From Chrysochromulina parva (lineage: Eukaryota; Haptophyta; Prymnesiales; Chrysochromulinaceae): a DNA stretch of 13,970 bases. Location: the NCBI GenBank assembly GCA_002887195.1, contig PJAB01001515.1:1-13970 (forward strand), written 5' to 3'. The translations under genes were made by a program, and so were the position numbers. The notes beneath the pieces were generated by a model, which worked only from the letters and a program-made list of their open reading frames with translations, searched no databases and was not told the DNA's origin. Below, in pieces: positions 1 to 5,778 of this stretch (position 1 is its first letter; every line of letters begins with the position of its first letter).

Positions 1-1
1 C

Positions 2-274
2 TCGCTGTTCAACCTCGACCTCGGCCAGAACAACATTGGCGACAAGGGCGCGCTTGCGCTCGCGGCCTCCGTCGGTGGCGACACGAAAATGGCGCTCAGG
101 AAGCTCAACCTCAAGGGCAAACCTTTGAGCCCTGCCGCCAAAAGGGTGTCACGAAGGCGCTCAAGAAGCAAGCCAAGGGCGGTGCTCCGGCGGCAACAGG
201 GCGGTAGGCCAACAGGGACGATAGGCGCGGCGCGCGCACGCGAGGGGCGCGCGCAGCATGGCCATGAGCAATGA
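2..274 (+). CDS. Leucine-rich-repeat protein, 3' end (partial, probably frameshifted)
   Basis: The frame is open from the window edge and begins inside a leucine-rich repeat of the ribonuclease-inhibitor type. SLFNLDLGQNNIGDKGALAL fits the LxxLDLxxNxIGxxGAxAL pattern, and a second repeat starts at ALRKLNLKG. Such repeats normally mediate protein-protein binding, and the specific role is unknown. After LSPAAK (about nt 139) the open frame turns into an Arg/Ser-rich tail ending at 274 that does not look like LRR protein. The frame read from 145 instead gives GVTKALKKQAKGGAPAATGR and stops at 205-207, a natural Lys-rich end for such proteins. A one-base loss in the aaaaggg run at 140-146 explains both observations. 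It may be a real mutation or a sequencing error. The 5' part lies outside the window. Confidence 0.6.
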   Translation, partial: SLFNLDLGQNNIGDKGALALAASVGGDTKMALRKLNLKGKPLSPAAKRVSRRRSRSKPRAVLRRQQGGRPTGTIGAARAREGRAQHGHEQ

Positions 275-306
275 GCGGTGCGCGCTCTTTCTCTTAATCC
301 CCCACG

Positions 307-355
307 TCCCCCGGCGCCGGCATGCCGCTGGGTTGTCAACTTGACATCAATTTGC
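307..355 (+). repeat. 49-bp module, copy 1 (3' region of the LRR gene)
   Basis: This 49-bp stretch is identical to 4091-4139, on the same strand. It contains nested symmetric elements: GGCGCC, the perfect 10-bp palindrome CGGCATGCCG, and TGTCAA-C-TTGACA (334-346). Similarity continues imperfectly on both sides. Upstream, both copies have a pyrimidine-rich run leading into cccacg. Downstream, copy 1 carries about 18 extra bases before a shared tttgctgtgtt segment. Sitting 100 to 150 bp after the LRR stop codons, it is probably 3'-UTR or downstream flank. Confidence 0.9.
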
Positions 356-384
356 CAAATTCTAATAGTTTGCTGTGTTTGGGG

Positions 385-390
385 AATAAA
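385..390 (+). promoter_or_regulatory. Possible polyadenylation signal AATAAA
   Basis: An AATAAA hexamer lies about 110 to 180 bp downstream of the two candidate stops of the LRR gene, just after the 49-bp module and in AT-richer sequence. Its position suits the 3' end of that transcript. Poly(A) signals are poorly defined in many algae, so this is a weak call. Confidence 0.3.
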
Positions 391-444
391 CAAAAGGCGA
401 ATGTGCAGCACACCACGCATGGTTGTTTCTGCGTCAGATTAAGC

Positions 445-630
445 TCACCACTTCACCCATGACTTCACCACAGCGAACCGTCTGCCGTCGACTTCGTAGT
501 ATTCATAACCAAAGTTGAAAGTATGAACAGTTTTCTTTTGTCTCACCGAACCGTACGTACCTCTAACGTCAAACGTGGTAACGAGGCGGGCGACCATCAC
601 AGATGTGCGCAGCACAGAGAAGACCGGCAT
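445..630 (-). CDS. Hypothetical small protein (61 aa) or terminal exon
   Basis: An ATG-started frame of 61 codons ends with TGA. I do not recognise it. The C-terminal half is rich in aromatic and basic residues (VHTFNFGYEYYEVDGRRFAV, then VKSWVKW), which looks more protein-like than random translation. The N-terminus (MPVFSVLRTSVMVARLVTTF) is mildly hydrophobic. The surrounding sequence is AT-richer than the neighbours, and nothing convincing overlaps it on the other strand. It could be a small gene, the last exon of a minus-strand gene whose other exons I cannot identify, or chance. The rest of 275-694 holds the 49-bp module and no other supportable feature. Confidence 0.25.
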   Translation of the reverse strand: MPVFSVLRTSVMVARLVTTFDVRGTYGSVRQKKTVHTFNFGYEYYEVDGRRFAVVKSWVKW

Positions 631-796
631 GGGTAACGGTCTGCACGCGCACGCGAGGTTTGGGCGGGGTTAGTCTACATGTAACTTGTAAGATGTGGGT
701 GTCGAACACACAAATCACCACACTGACACTCCCCCTTTGCCCTTAGTCACCCAGTACGGTCAACGCGCCGACACGGCGCTGCGTTGCTCGAGAGGA

Positions 797-833
797 CTGT
801 GTGCGTGGCGCATGCGTTTAGTCATTCAAGGAA
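797..833 (+). repeat. Inverted repeat, left arm
   Basis: These 37 bp are the reverse complement of 2356-2392 with 35 matches. The arm lies upstream of the methyltransferase start at 923. The core is GCATGCGTTTAGTCATTC. On its inner side it runs into a local hairpin (828-858). The right arm covers the end of the methyltransferase reading frame, so this arm looks like an inverted copy of that gene's 3' end. Confidence 0.9.
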
Positions 834-858
834 ACTCTCAAAATGGGAGAGATTCCTT
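828..858 (+). repeat. Short hairpin next to the left inverted-repeat arm
   Basis: AAGGAAACTCTC (828-839) pairs with GAGAGATTCCTT (847-858) with one mismatch across a 7-nt loop. It overlaps the inner end of the left arm and precedes the methyltransferase start by about 65 bp. If it lies in the 5' UTR it could form an RNA hairpin. No function is known. Confidence 0.6.
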
Positions 859-922
859 CAAGCACCTTTTGCGTTGCGAGAGATGTGCATCTCACGGCGT
901 CACGCCGCTCATCGCGACAAGC

Positions 923-2371
923 ATGGCGTCGCCCGTCTTGTGTTTTCTGTCGTGCATTCTCACGCTTACTCACGCTGTGTCCGCTGGGAAAAACCTCCCG
1001 GCATCAACCTGCTCGAGAATTGTGATTGCTAACGCTGCCAACCTCAAGAAGCCCCAAGCGCAGGTCGGGCACAAGTCTAGCGCGGGTGATCTGAGGCTGC
1101 TTCACGCCGTTTTCGGACAGCCGGGTGCAGCACTACTCGAGAGTATGTCAAGCCTTGCTGCTGCTCAGCCCGGCGTGGTTGCCGATGTTGAAATTCTGCA
1201 AGAGCTTCTCGAGGGTATCTCAACGTGCATTTTGAAGAAGCTTCAGTTGAAAATGCCTCGCCAGTTAGGCAGCCGAGATCCGCAAGCACCAGTCCTGCTA
1301 AATGCAACGTACGGCACCCCGCATGGTGACAGAGCTGACGTCCGTTGGCTGCTGCAACCGATGGTCTACGACGGCGTGCTGCGCATTCCGACGGGTTATC
1401 CCTTTGCTAATCTCGTCGGTAGCGTGCCAAAATCGTATGTGGAGCGCAGGTCAGCCAAAAAGGTGAGGCTTGCTCTCCAGAAAGAAGATAAGCAGATGGT
1501 GCTTCGAGTGTCTGCCAGGTTGCGCACGACGGAGCCACTAGTACTCGCCAATATCCCAGTCGACGAGCATGGCCACCTGACGAAACAGCTATACATATCA
1601 AGCGCAATGCCATCGACGGTGGTCCCGTTCAATCAGAGCGACTTTACAAAGATTCTCTCGAACCACGTGGATAGACGCCGAGGGATCGAAATTGGCGGTC
1701 CTACTAGAACTTTTGAGGATATATATCGCCGGTCTTACGCCGTCGACCTTGCCAACTTCGCCGCTGAGACGATGTGGGGCCACTTTGAAGACAGCACCAC
1801 CTTCTTGTATCCAAGGGGTGGCAGCGGTACAGTCTACATAACTGACGGATCGACACTAAATAGGATCGAGGATGGTAAGTATGACTTTGTGATGGGAAGC
1901 CATTACCTTGAGCATCTCCTCAATCCTTTGAAGGCGTTGGGCGCGATGCGGCGTGTGCTGAAAGAAGATGGTGTCGTGATCCTCATCTTGCCAAGGAAGG
2001 AACAATGCTTCGACCATTTGCGAGGGCACGGGAGGCTCGAGGAGATCATGTACCGTTACCTCCACGATGTCTCGGAGTCAGATATGCGCCATGCGCGTGT
2101 CGATGCGGTCACGCTTCAGAGTGACCTTGCGCGAGATCCGCCAGCCGGAACGTGGGAGCAGTTTCGGGCGCGGTGCTTGCGGAATGTCGCCAATCGCGGC
2201 ATCCACCAGTTTGTCTACAACTTCGAGCTGCTTGAGAGCATGGGGCGCCTTCTGGGATTCGAGGTTCTCTTCCTTGGTACAAATGGTCTGGACCAGTGGA
2301 TCGTGCTTCAGAAGACGAACGACGTCGAATATAAGTCGGAGTTGGGTGATCTGCATTCCTGGAATGACTAA
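923..2371 (+). CDS. Secretory-pathway class I SAM-dependent methyltransferase
   Basis: This 482-residue protein probably methylates a sugar or glycan; the substrate is not visible in the sequence. The start at 923 is preferred over an in-frame ATG at 695 because it has A at -3 and G at +4 and begins a signal peptide: MASPVLCFLSCILTLTHAVSA, with likely cleavage after residue 21. The upstream 76 residues look like non-coding translation. The catalytic domain occupies about residues 250-465. It has SAM-binding motif I as GIEIGGP (254-260), acidic residues in YAVDLANFA, the SHYLEH motif (326-331) typical of type-11-like methyltransferases, then NPLKAL and a VLKEDG turn, and LPRKEQCFDH (356-365). 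This order matches bacterial enzymes found in polysaccharide loci (EIGGPS, SSHxLEH, LPHKExTFDH). Residues 22-230 are unassigned. Codon use is richer in A/T than in BTAF1. The stop codon lies in the right arm of an inverted repeat. The domain call is firm; the substrate and compartment are inferred. Confidence 0.82.
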   Translation: MASPVLCFLSCILTLTHAVSAGKNLPASTCSRIVIANAANLKKPQAQVGHKSSAGDLRLLHAVFGQPGAALLESMSSLAAAQPGVVADVEILQELLEGISTCILKKLQLKMPRQLGSRDPQAPVLLNATYGTPHGDRADVRWLLQPMVYDGVLRIPTGYPFANLVGSVPKSYVERRSAKKVRLALQKEDKQMVLRVSARLRTTEPLVLANIPVDEHGHLTKQLYISSAMPSTVVPFNQSDFTKILSNHVDRRRGIEIGGPTRTFEDIYRRSYAVDLANFAAETMWGHFEDSTTFLYPRGGSGTVYITDGSTLNRIEDGKYDFVMGSHYLEHLLNPLKALGAMRRVLKEDGVVILILPRKEQCFDHLRGHGRLEEIMYRYLHDVSESDMRHARVDAVTLQSDLARDPPAGTWEQFRARCLRNVANRGIHQFVYNFELLESMGRLLGFEVLFLGTNGLDQWIVLQKTNDVEYKSELGDLHSWND

Positions 2372-2392
2372 ACGCATGCGCCCCGCACACAG
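2356..2392 (-). repeat. Inverted repeat, right arm (covers the methyltransferase stop)
   Basis: This is the partner of 797-833, with 35 of 37 positions matching as reverse complement. It includes the last codons and stop of the methyltransferase. It also holds part of a small perfect hairpin, CATTCC-T-GGAATG (2354-2366), and is followed by the 8-bp palindrome ATGGCCAT (2395-2402). Confidence 0.9.
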
Positions 2393-2413
2393 ATATGGCC
2401 ATCCTAGCGAGAG

Positions 2414-2460
2414 CCCGTGTGCGCCCGTGTGTCCCGTGTGTGTCCCGTATGTGTGTCCCG
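2414..2460 (+). repeat. Imperfect CCCGTGTGT-type tandem repeat
   Basis: Four units starting with CCCGT and continuing with GT-rich tails of 9 to 13 bp lie between the methyltransferase and the glycosyltransferase-like gene. The array sits in likely 3'-UTR or spacer DNA and shows no coding character. Confidence 0.7.
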
Positions 2461-2570
2461 GCTCCCCCAGGTGTCATTTTACCGGTCTTATACGATGTTG
2501 CGTTCGTTTCGGAAAATGGAAAAAGGTTGGCGAAGAATGCCAGGCTGAAGATGACGAAAGTCCGTCCGCG

Positions 2571-3779
2571 ATGCATGCAATCGTGTTCTTCAAATATTTT
2601 GTGAAAGTGGATTCAGTTATGCACGGAAACCCCCGCTTCTTGACCCTCGCGCGCGACCGACCCGCACACGAACGCGCAGCGCCGCAGCGCTCCGAGCCGC
2701 AGTCAGCCGCGGCTCCTTCGATCAATCACCTCTTCGCTTATTTCGGAATGCATGACCGCTGTGAGCTGGAGTCAAGGCAGACCTGGACCGCACAAACATG
2801 TGCTGCAAGACAGCCCTGGCCCCAACAGCTTTCGCCCCAACAACACTCTATGCATGCCGTGAGACAGCTAGAGCGACGCACGGTGATATCCTACGCCTAC
2901 TACAGCCCGCTTGGGAACTTCGAAGGGAACGAGAATGACAAAGAGAATTATGCGCAGTGTCGAAGCAACTTGGATCATTTCCTGCGTTGGGGCTTACCGC
3001 TCAATGATGGCCATCATCTTGATGTGATCTTGAACGTGATCGGAGACTCACCGGTGCCACCGCTTGAAGGTCGCCATGTTACCATCCGGCGGCGAGACTT
3101 GGGGCCAGCCGACCTGTTCGTTCACGCGCAGGTTTTGCGCGAGACTCTTGGCCGGAATGACACCGACTACTTTGTCTTCCTTAACTGCGGCGTGCGTGGG
3201 CCCTATGTCATACCGGCGTCAGATCCAGCGACCAGTCTTCGCGTAGCTTCGTGGCTTGAGCCGTTCACAAGTCGTCTTCGAAATGGCGCCATGATCAGCG
3301 GTCCCTCGATATCATGCGAACGAAGCCCGCACCTCCAGTCGTTTTTTGTTGTGGCCACAAAACAGGCGGCCGAACAGTTCATCCTTCCCAAGTGGGGCGT
3401 TACGTACGACAAAAAACAGCGAGCCATCGATGAGTCTGAGATAGGTCTGAGCACGGCAATTCTTCGCGCTGGCTTCAGAATCGCATCGCTGCAAAGCTGG
3501 GGTGCTACGTTTCAGCCGAGCGATTGCGCGCGCCTCTGTCGGTTCAACCCGACATTAAAACCTCAGGATCCGTTTGAGCTCATCTTCCTCAAACATGGCG
3601 GGAAACAACTCCAATTTGCGGGCTCGTGCAAAACCAACTTGATTCATGTCGCTGACTCGGTCTTGAACCGCAGCTCCCTAGACCAGCAGAGCGTGGCAGA
3701 CTTTGCGAGGTGCTGCGCGACCCGCCATTTCATTGAGAAGAATAATCGAGTAACCGCAGTGAAGCCCAAGGGGACCTAG
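2571..3779 (+). CDS. Glycosyltransferase-like protein, algal family
   Basis: From ATG 2571 the protein is 402 residues. ATG 2619 (386 aa) and 2850 (309 aa) are also possible, since the conserved part begins only at TVISYAYYS (about residue 105). The frame stays open further upstream, but that part overlaps the methyltransferase in another frame and is not credible. Conserved blocks in order are VISYAYYS then NLDHFLRWGL (a nucleotide-sugar-fold-like start), DTDYFVFLNCGVRGP (198-211), SWLEPFTSRL followed by MISGPSISC (241-249), HLQSFFVVAT (254-263), and ESEIGLSTAILRAGFRIASL (288-307). From memory, this block order recurs in uncharacterised glycosyltransferase-like proteins of algae and some bacteria. 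The fold and reaction are inferred, and no classical DxD motif is obvious. It lies 200 bp after the methyltransferase on the same strand, consistent with a shared glycan role. No clear signal peptide is seen at any candidate start, so an upstream exon may be missing. Confidence 0.65.
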   Translation: MHAIVFFKYFVKVDSVMHGNPRFLTLARDRPAHERAAPQRSEPQSAAAPSINHLFAYFGMHDRCELESRQTWTAQTCAARQPWPQQLSPQQHSMHAVRQLERRTVISYAYYSPLGNFEGNENDKENYAQCRSNLDHFLRWGLPLNDGHHLDVILNVIGDSPVPPLEGRHVTIRRRDLGPADLFVHAQVLRETLGRNDTDYFVFLNCGVRGPYVIPASDPATSLRVASWLEPFTSRLRNGAMISGPSISCERSPHLQSFFVVATKQAAEQFILPKWGVTYDKKQRAIDESEIGLSTAILRAGFRIASLQSWGATFQPSDCARLCRFNPTLKPQDPFELIFLKHGGKQLQFAGSCKTNLIHVADSVLNRSSLDQQSVADFARCCATRHFIEKNNRVTAVKPKGT

Positions 3780-4090
3780 AGGGGGCCGACCAATACCTGT
3801 GAAGGGCTCAATGCAAGCTCGGCGCATACGAAGCGCGAGAAGGATCGACGACAGCAGGGATGATCGATGCCGCGCGCAGATCCTTCTTTCAAACGAGAGG
3901 AACCGACGAGCAGAGAGATTTGTAACTGAACAAGCTACCCAACTTAGTACTGCATGATTGATGGTAGCACGGCGGAACACGGAACATGGAAACATGCTTG
4001 TGCCATGGCTTGTGCTCTCCTCATCAAGCTCCTCATTGCTTGTCGACTTTCTGTGCTGCGGTTTCGCTCTCTTCATCTCCCACGTGCGCG

Positions 4091-4139
4091 TCCCCCGGCG
4101 CCGGCATGCCGCTGGGTTGTCAACTTGACATCAATTTGC
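4091..4139 (+). repeat. 49-bp module, copy 2 (downstream of the glycosyltransferase-like gene)
   Basis: This is a perfect copy of 307-355 in the same orientation, 312 bp after the stop codon at 3779. It has the same internal palindromes (GGCGCC, CGGCATGCCG, TGTCAA/TTGACA). In both places it follows a plus-strand gene end, so it could be a shared 3'-UTR segment or the boundary of a duplicated or moved block. Confidence 0.9.
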
Positions 4140-4490
4140 TGTGTTGAAGGATACAAACCAAAAATCAGGCAAACATGTAATCAGCACAGAAAACCGCTTT
4201 ATAGAAAAGCGAGGGTCAAGGTGCGGGGCGAGCGCGAGGCCGTACGATCCTGAACGCTGTGCAAAGTCCAAGATCCGCCTGATCCGCTGATGTGGTATCG
4301 AAGTTCACGTTGATGACGAAATTGGTTTAAACTGCAGAGCAGCAGTCAGTTCACAGTAATTAGTTCACACTTGGACATAGAGACCCGCTGTTCCCGAGGT
4401 CGTCAGCTACTCCTCAGCTGCGAGTCGCCATCATCAAAGCCGCACACAATTCACGTTTCACATGGTGCAGTACGATGAGATCGCGCCAAG

Positions 4491-4535
4491 GATCGCGCGC
4501 AGAGTACGTTGCGGATGCGATCGCGCGCAGAGTAC
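4491..4535 (+). repeat. 17-bp direct repeat GATCGCGCGCAGAGTAC
   Basis: Two perfect copies (4491-4507 and 4519-4535) are spaced 28 bp apart. A partial match (GATCGCGCC) lies just upstream, near 4479. The repeat is non-coding with no known role. Confidence 0.8.
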
Positions 4536-4572
4536 AGTGTAACACCAGTGTTTTCCATAACACTTTCGCATA

Positions 4573-4590
4573 ACACTAGTAAACTAGTGT
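4573..4590 (+). repeat. Perfect hairpin ACACTAGT-AA-ACTAGTGT
   Basis: An 8-bp perfect stem with a 2-nt loop overlaps the last codons and the stop (4576-4578) of the minus-strand FkbM-like frame. It lies at the point where homology to that family ends early, so it may mark a rearrangement or deletion junction. Confidence 0.75.
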
Positions 4591-5603
4591 CACACAATGT
4601 GTCTTGTTGCGGTGTAGGTCGAAAAAGTGCGCCGGAGGCGCACACGGTAGAGCTCGCGGACCCGCGACCCGTGCGTCGCCCCACCAGTCCGAACTCGTGA
4701 TGCCTTTATGAAGCTCCCAGCAAAAAAAAGCGTCGGGCTCCAAGCACCTGTCCTTGTACAGCCTGTAGAAAAGCGGCACCGACGGTGAAATCCCACCGGC
4801 ATTGTGCACCGTCGCCGGCACCCCATTTGGAATCTGGTAGAAACCCTGCGAAGCGCCCATATCAAATAGCAGAACCCGTGGTTTTGTCATCGGCTGAAGC
4901 CGCTGTTGACGGCCGCAGTCGTTGTAAATCACCAAGTAGGTAATGTCAAACAGATCCAGGAATGTCCTTTGGCGTTTTTGGCGCATTTCGTTACCCCAAA
5001 CGGGTGGCGCGCCACACCGTGCAGCGGCTCGATGGGCTCCTGATGCCCTTGCACGAGAAAGTGTGAGAGCACCTTCGTTTGCTGCGGCGTTGGCTTTGCT
5101 GCTGGACGTTGGCCAGGCGCCCACACGCCTCGTTGACTTGAGTACTCGACCCAAGTTTGAGCATTCGCGGTGATCTCGGGCTTTCTGGCGTGATCGCACA
5201 ACGTGCCATTTGCGATGTTGCCAGTCAGCCACGTCAGCTCCATCTCGCTTGACTGGTACCCCTCGATGCTGACGTTTAAGCCCAGGGGTGGTCGCACGAT
5301 CTCTGGGACACTCTGGCCCGGCTTGACGACCCACCGATTGAGCTCCGCCGCCGTGAGTGCTTCCTTAGGGAAAGCGGCCTCGGGAGCGGCCTTGGCGTTC
5401 TCGGCGTTCTTGGCGTGCCCTTTGGTGTTTAGGCTCGTGGCCATGACCATCATGCCGGCCACAAAGCCATCTCGACAAGTATGAGCGGACAAGGGGCGCC
5501 ACTTACGACACGAATCCGGATACCCTGAGCGATCCCCTGAGCACAGGCTCCCCTCAGCCTCACGTGCTTTTCCGCGTAAGGATATGGAACGCAATGCATG
5601 CAA
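4576..5603 (-). pseudogene. FkbM-like methyltransferase-family gene, frameshifted and truncated
   Basis: Two overlapping minus-strand frames carry consecutive parts of one protein. The first (from 5603, stop at 4929) contains QEPIEPLHGVARHPFGVTKC. The second resumes with FLDLFDITYLVIYNDCG, then RVLLFDMGASQGF, a GGISPSVPLFYRLYKDRCLE block and a WELHKGITSSDWWGDA block. This order (IEPLxGxxRHP, SYLV-like strand, LFDxGAS, PLFxRxYxDxCxxPDxxxxWE, WW) fits algal FkbM-like proteins, usually membrane-anchored and linked to glycans. The switch needs one added base within about 4940-4994. An alternative is a 28-nt GT-AG intron at 4967-4994, which joins the frames but removes the conserved-looking Cys. 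Beyond WWGDA a third frame reads VRELYRVRLRRT before the second frame's FFDLHRN, suggesting further shifts. The C-terminal part of the fold is absent. The N-terminus is uncertain: GFVAGMMVMATSL (about residues 46-58) may be a weak membrane anchor. Sequencing errors could mimic part of this. Confidence 0.55.
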
Positions 5604-5778
5604 TTTTCTCTGGACGGTTGGCAGGATTCAAGCTTGATTCATCGTCTCGTCAAATATAAATATAGTTGTTCAATGTGCTTCACCATTTTGTAGGCGTCCG
5701 AGTATTTACACAGTCAGGTTCACACTTTCGTGCTGTGGTCGACGAGCAAACGTGAGCAAGGACGATGCAAAGGACGAG
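5604..5778. promoter_or_regulatory. Divergent promoter region with TATA-like element
   Basis: Only 175 bp separate the far-upstream ATG of the minus-strand FkbM-like gene from the ATG of BTAF1. It is the most AT-rich stretch nearby and carries TATAAATATA at 5655-5664, a near-symmetric TATA-like element readable on both strands, about 115 bp before the BTAF1 ATG. Whether either gene uses it is inferred. An in-frame GTG at 5752 precedes the BTAF1 start but is not needed, because family similarity begins at the ATG. Confidence 0.45.

Larger units (their letters stand above)
3780..4575. other. Intergenic region with a 49-bp repeat and small symmetric elements
   Basis: No supportable gene is seen. 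The region holds the second 49-bp module (4091-4139), a small hairpin CGCTTT/AAAGCG near 4195-4211, a 17-bp direct repeat (4491-4535), and several TAACAC motifs between about 4540 and 4575. Base composition is lower in GC than in BTAF1. It separates the plus-strand glycosyltransferase-like gene from the minus-strand FkbM-like remnant, so it should contain two converging 3' ends. Confidence 0.6.

Noticed and set aside
695..922. Upstream start for the methyltransferase at 695
   Set aside because: The 76 extra residues look like translated non-coding DNA, include the inverted-repeat arm, and would bury the clear signal peptide that begins at 923.
2067..2570. N-terminal extension of the glycosyltransferase-like frame back to 2067
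   Set aside because: It overlaps the well-supported methyltransferase in another frame and has low-complexity composition without family features.
5752..5778. GTG start for BTAF1 at 5752
   Set aside because: Nuclear genes rarely start at GTG, and family similarity (SRLDRL after Met-Ala) begins at the ATG at 5779.
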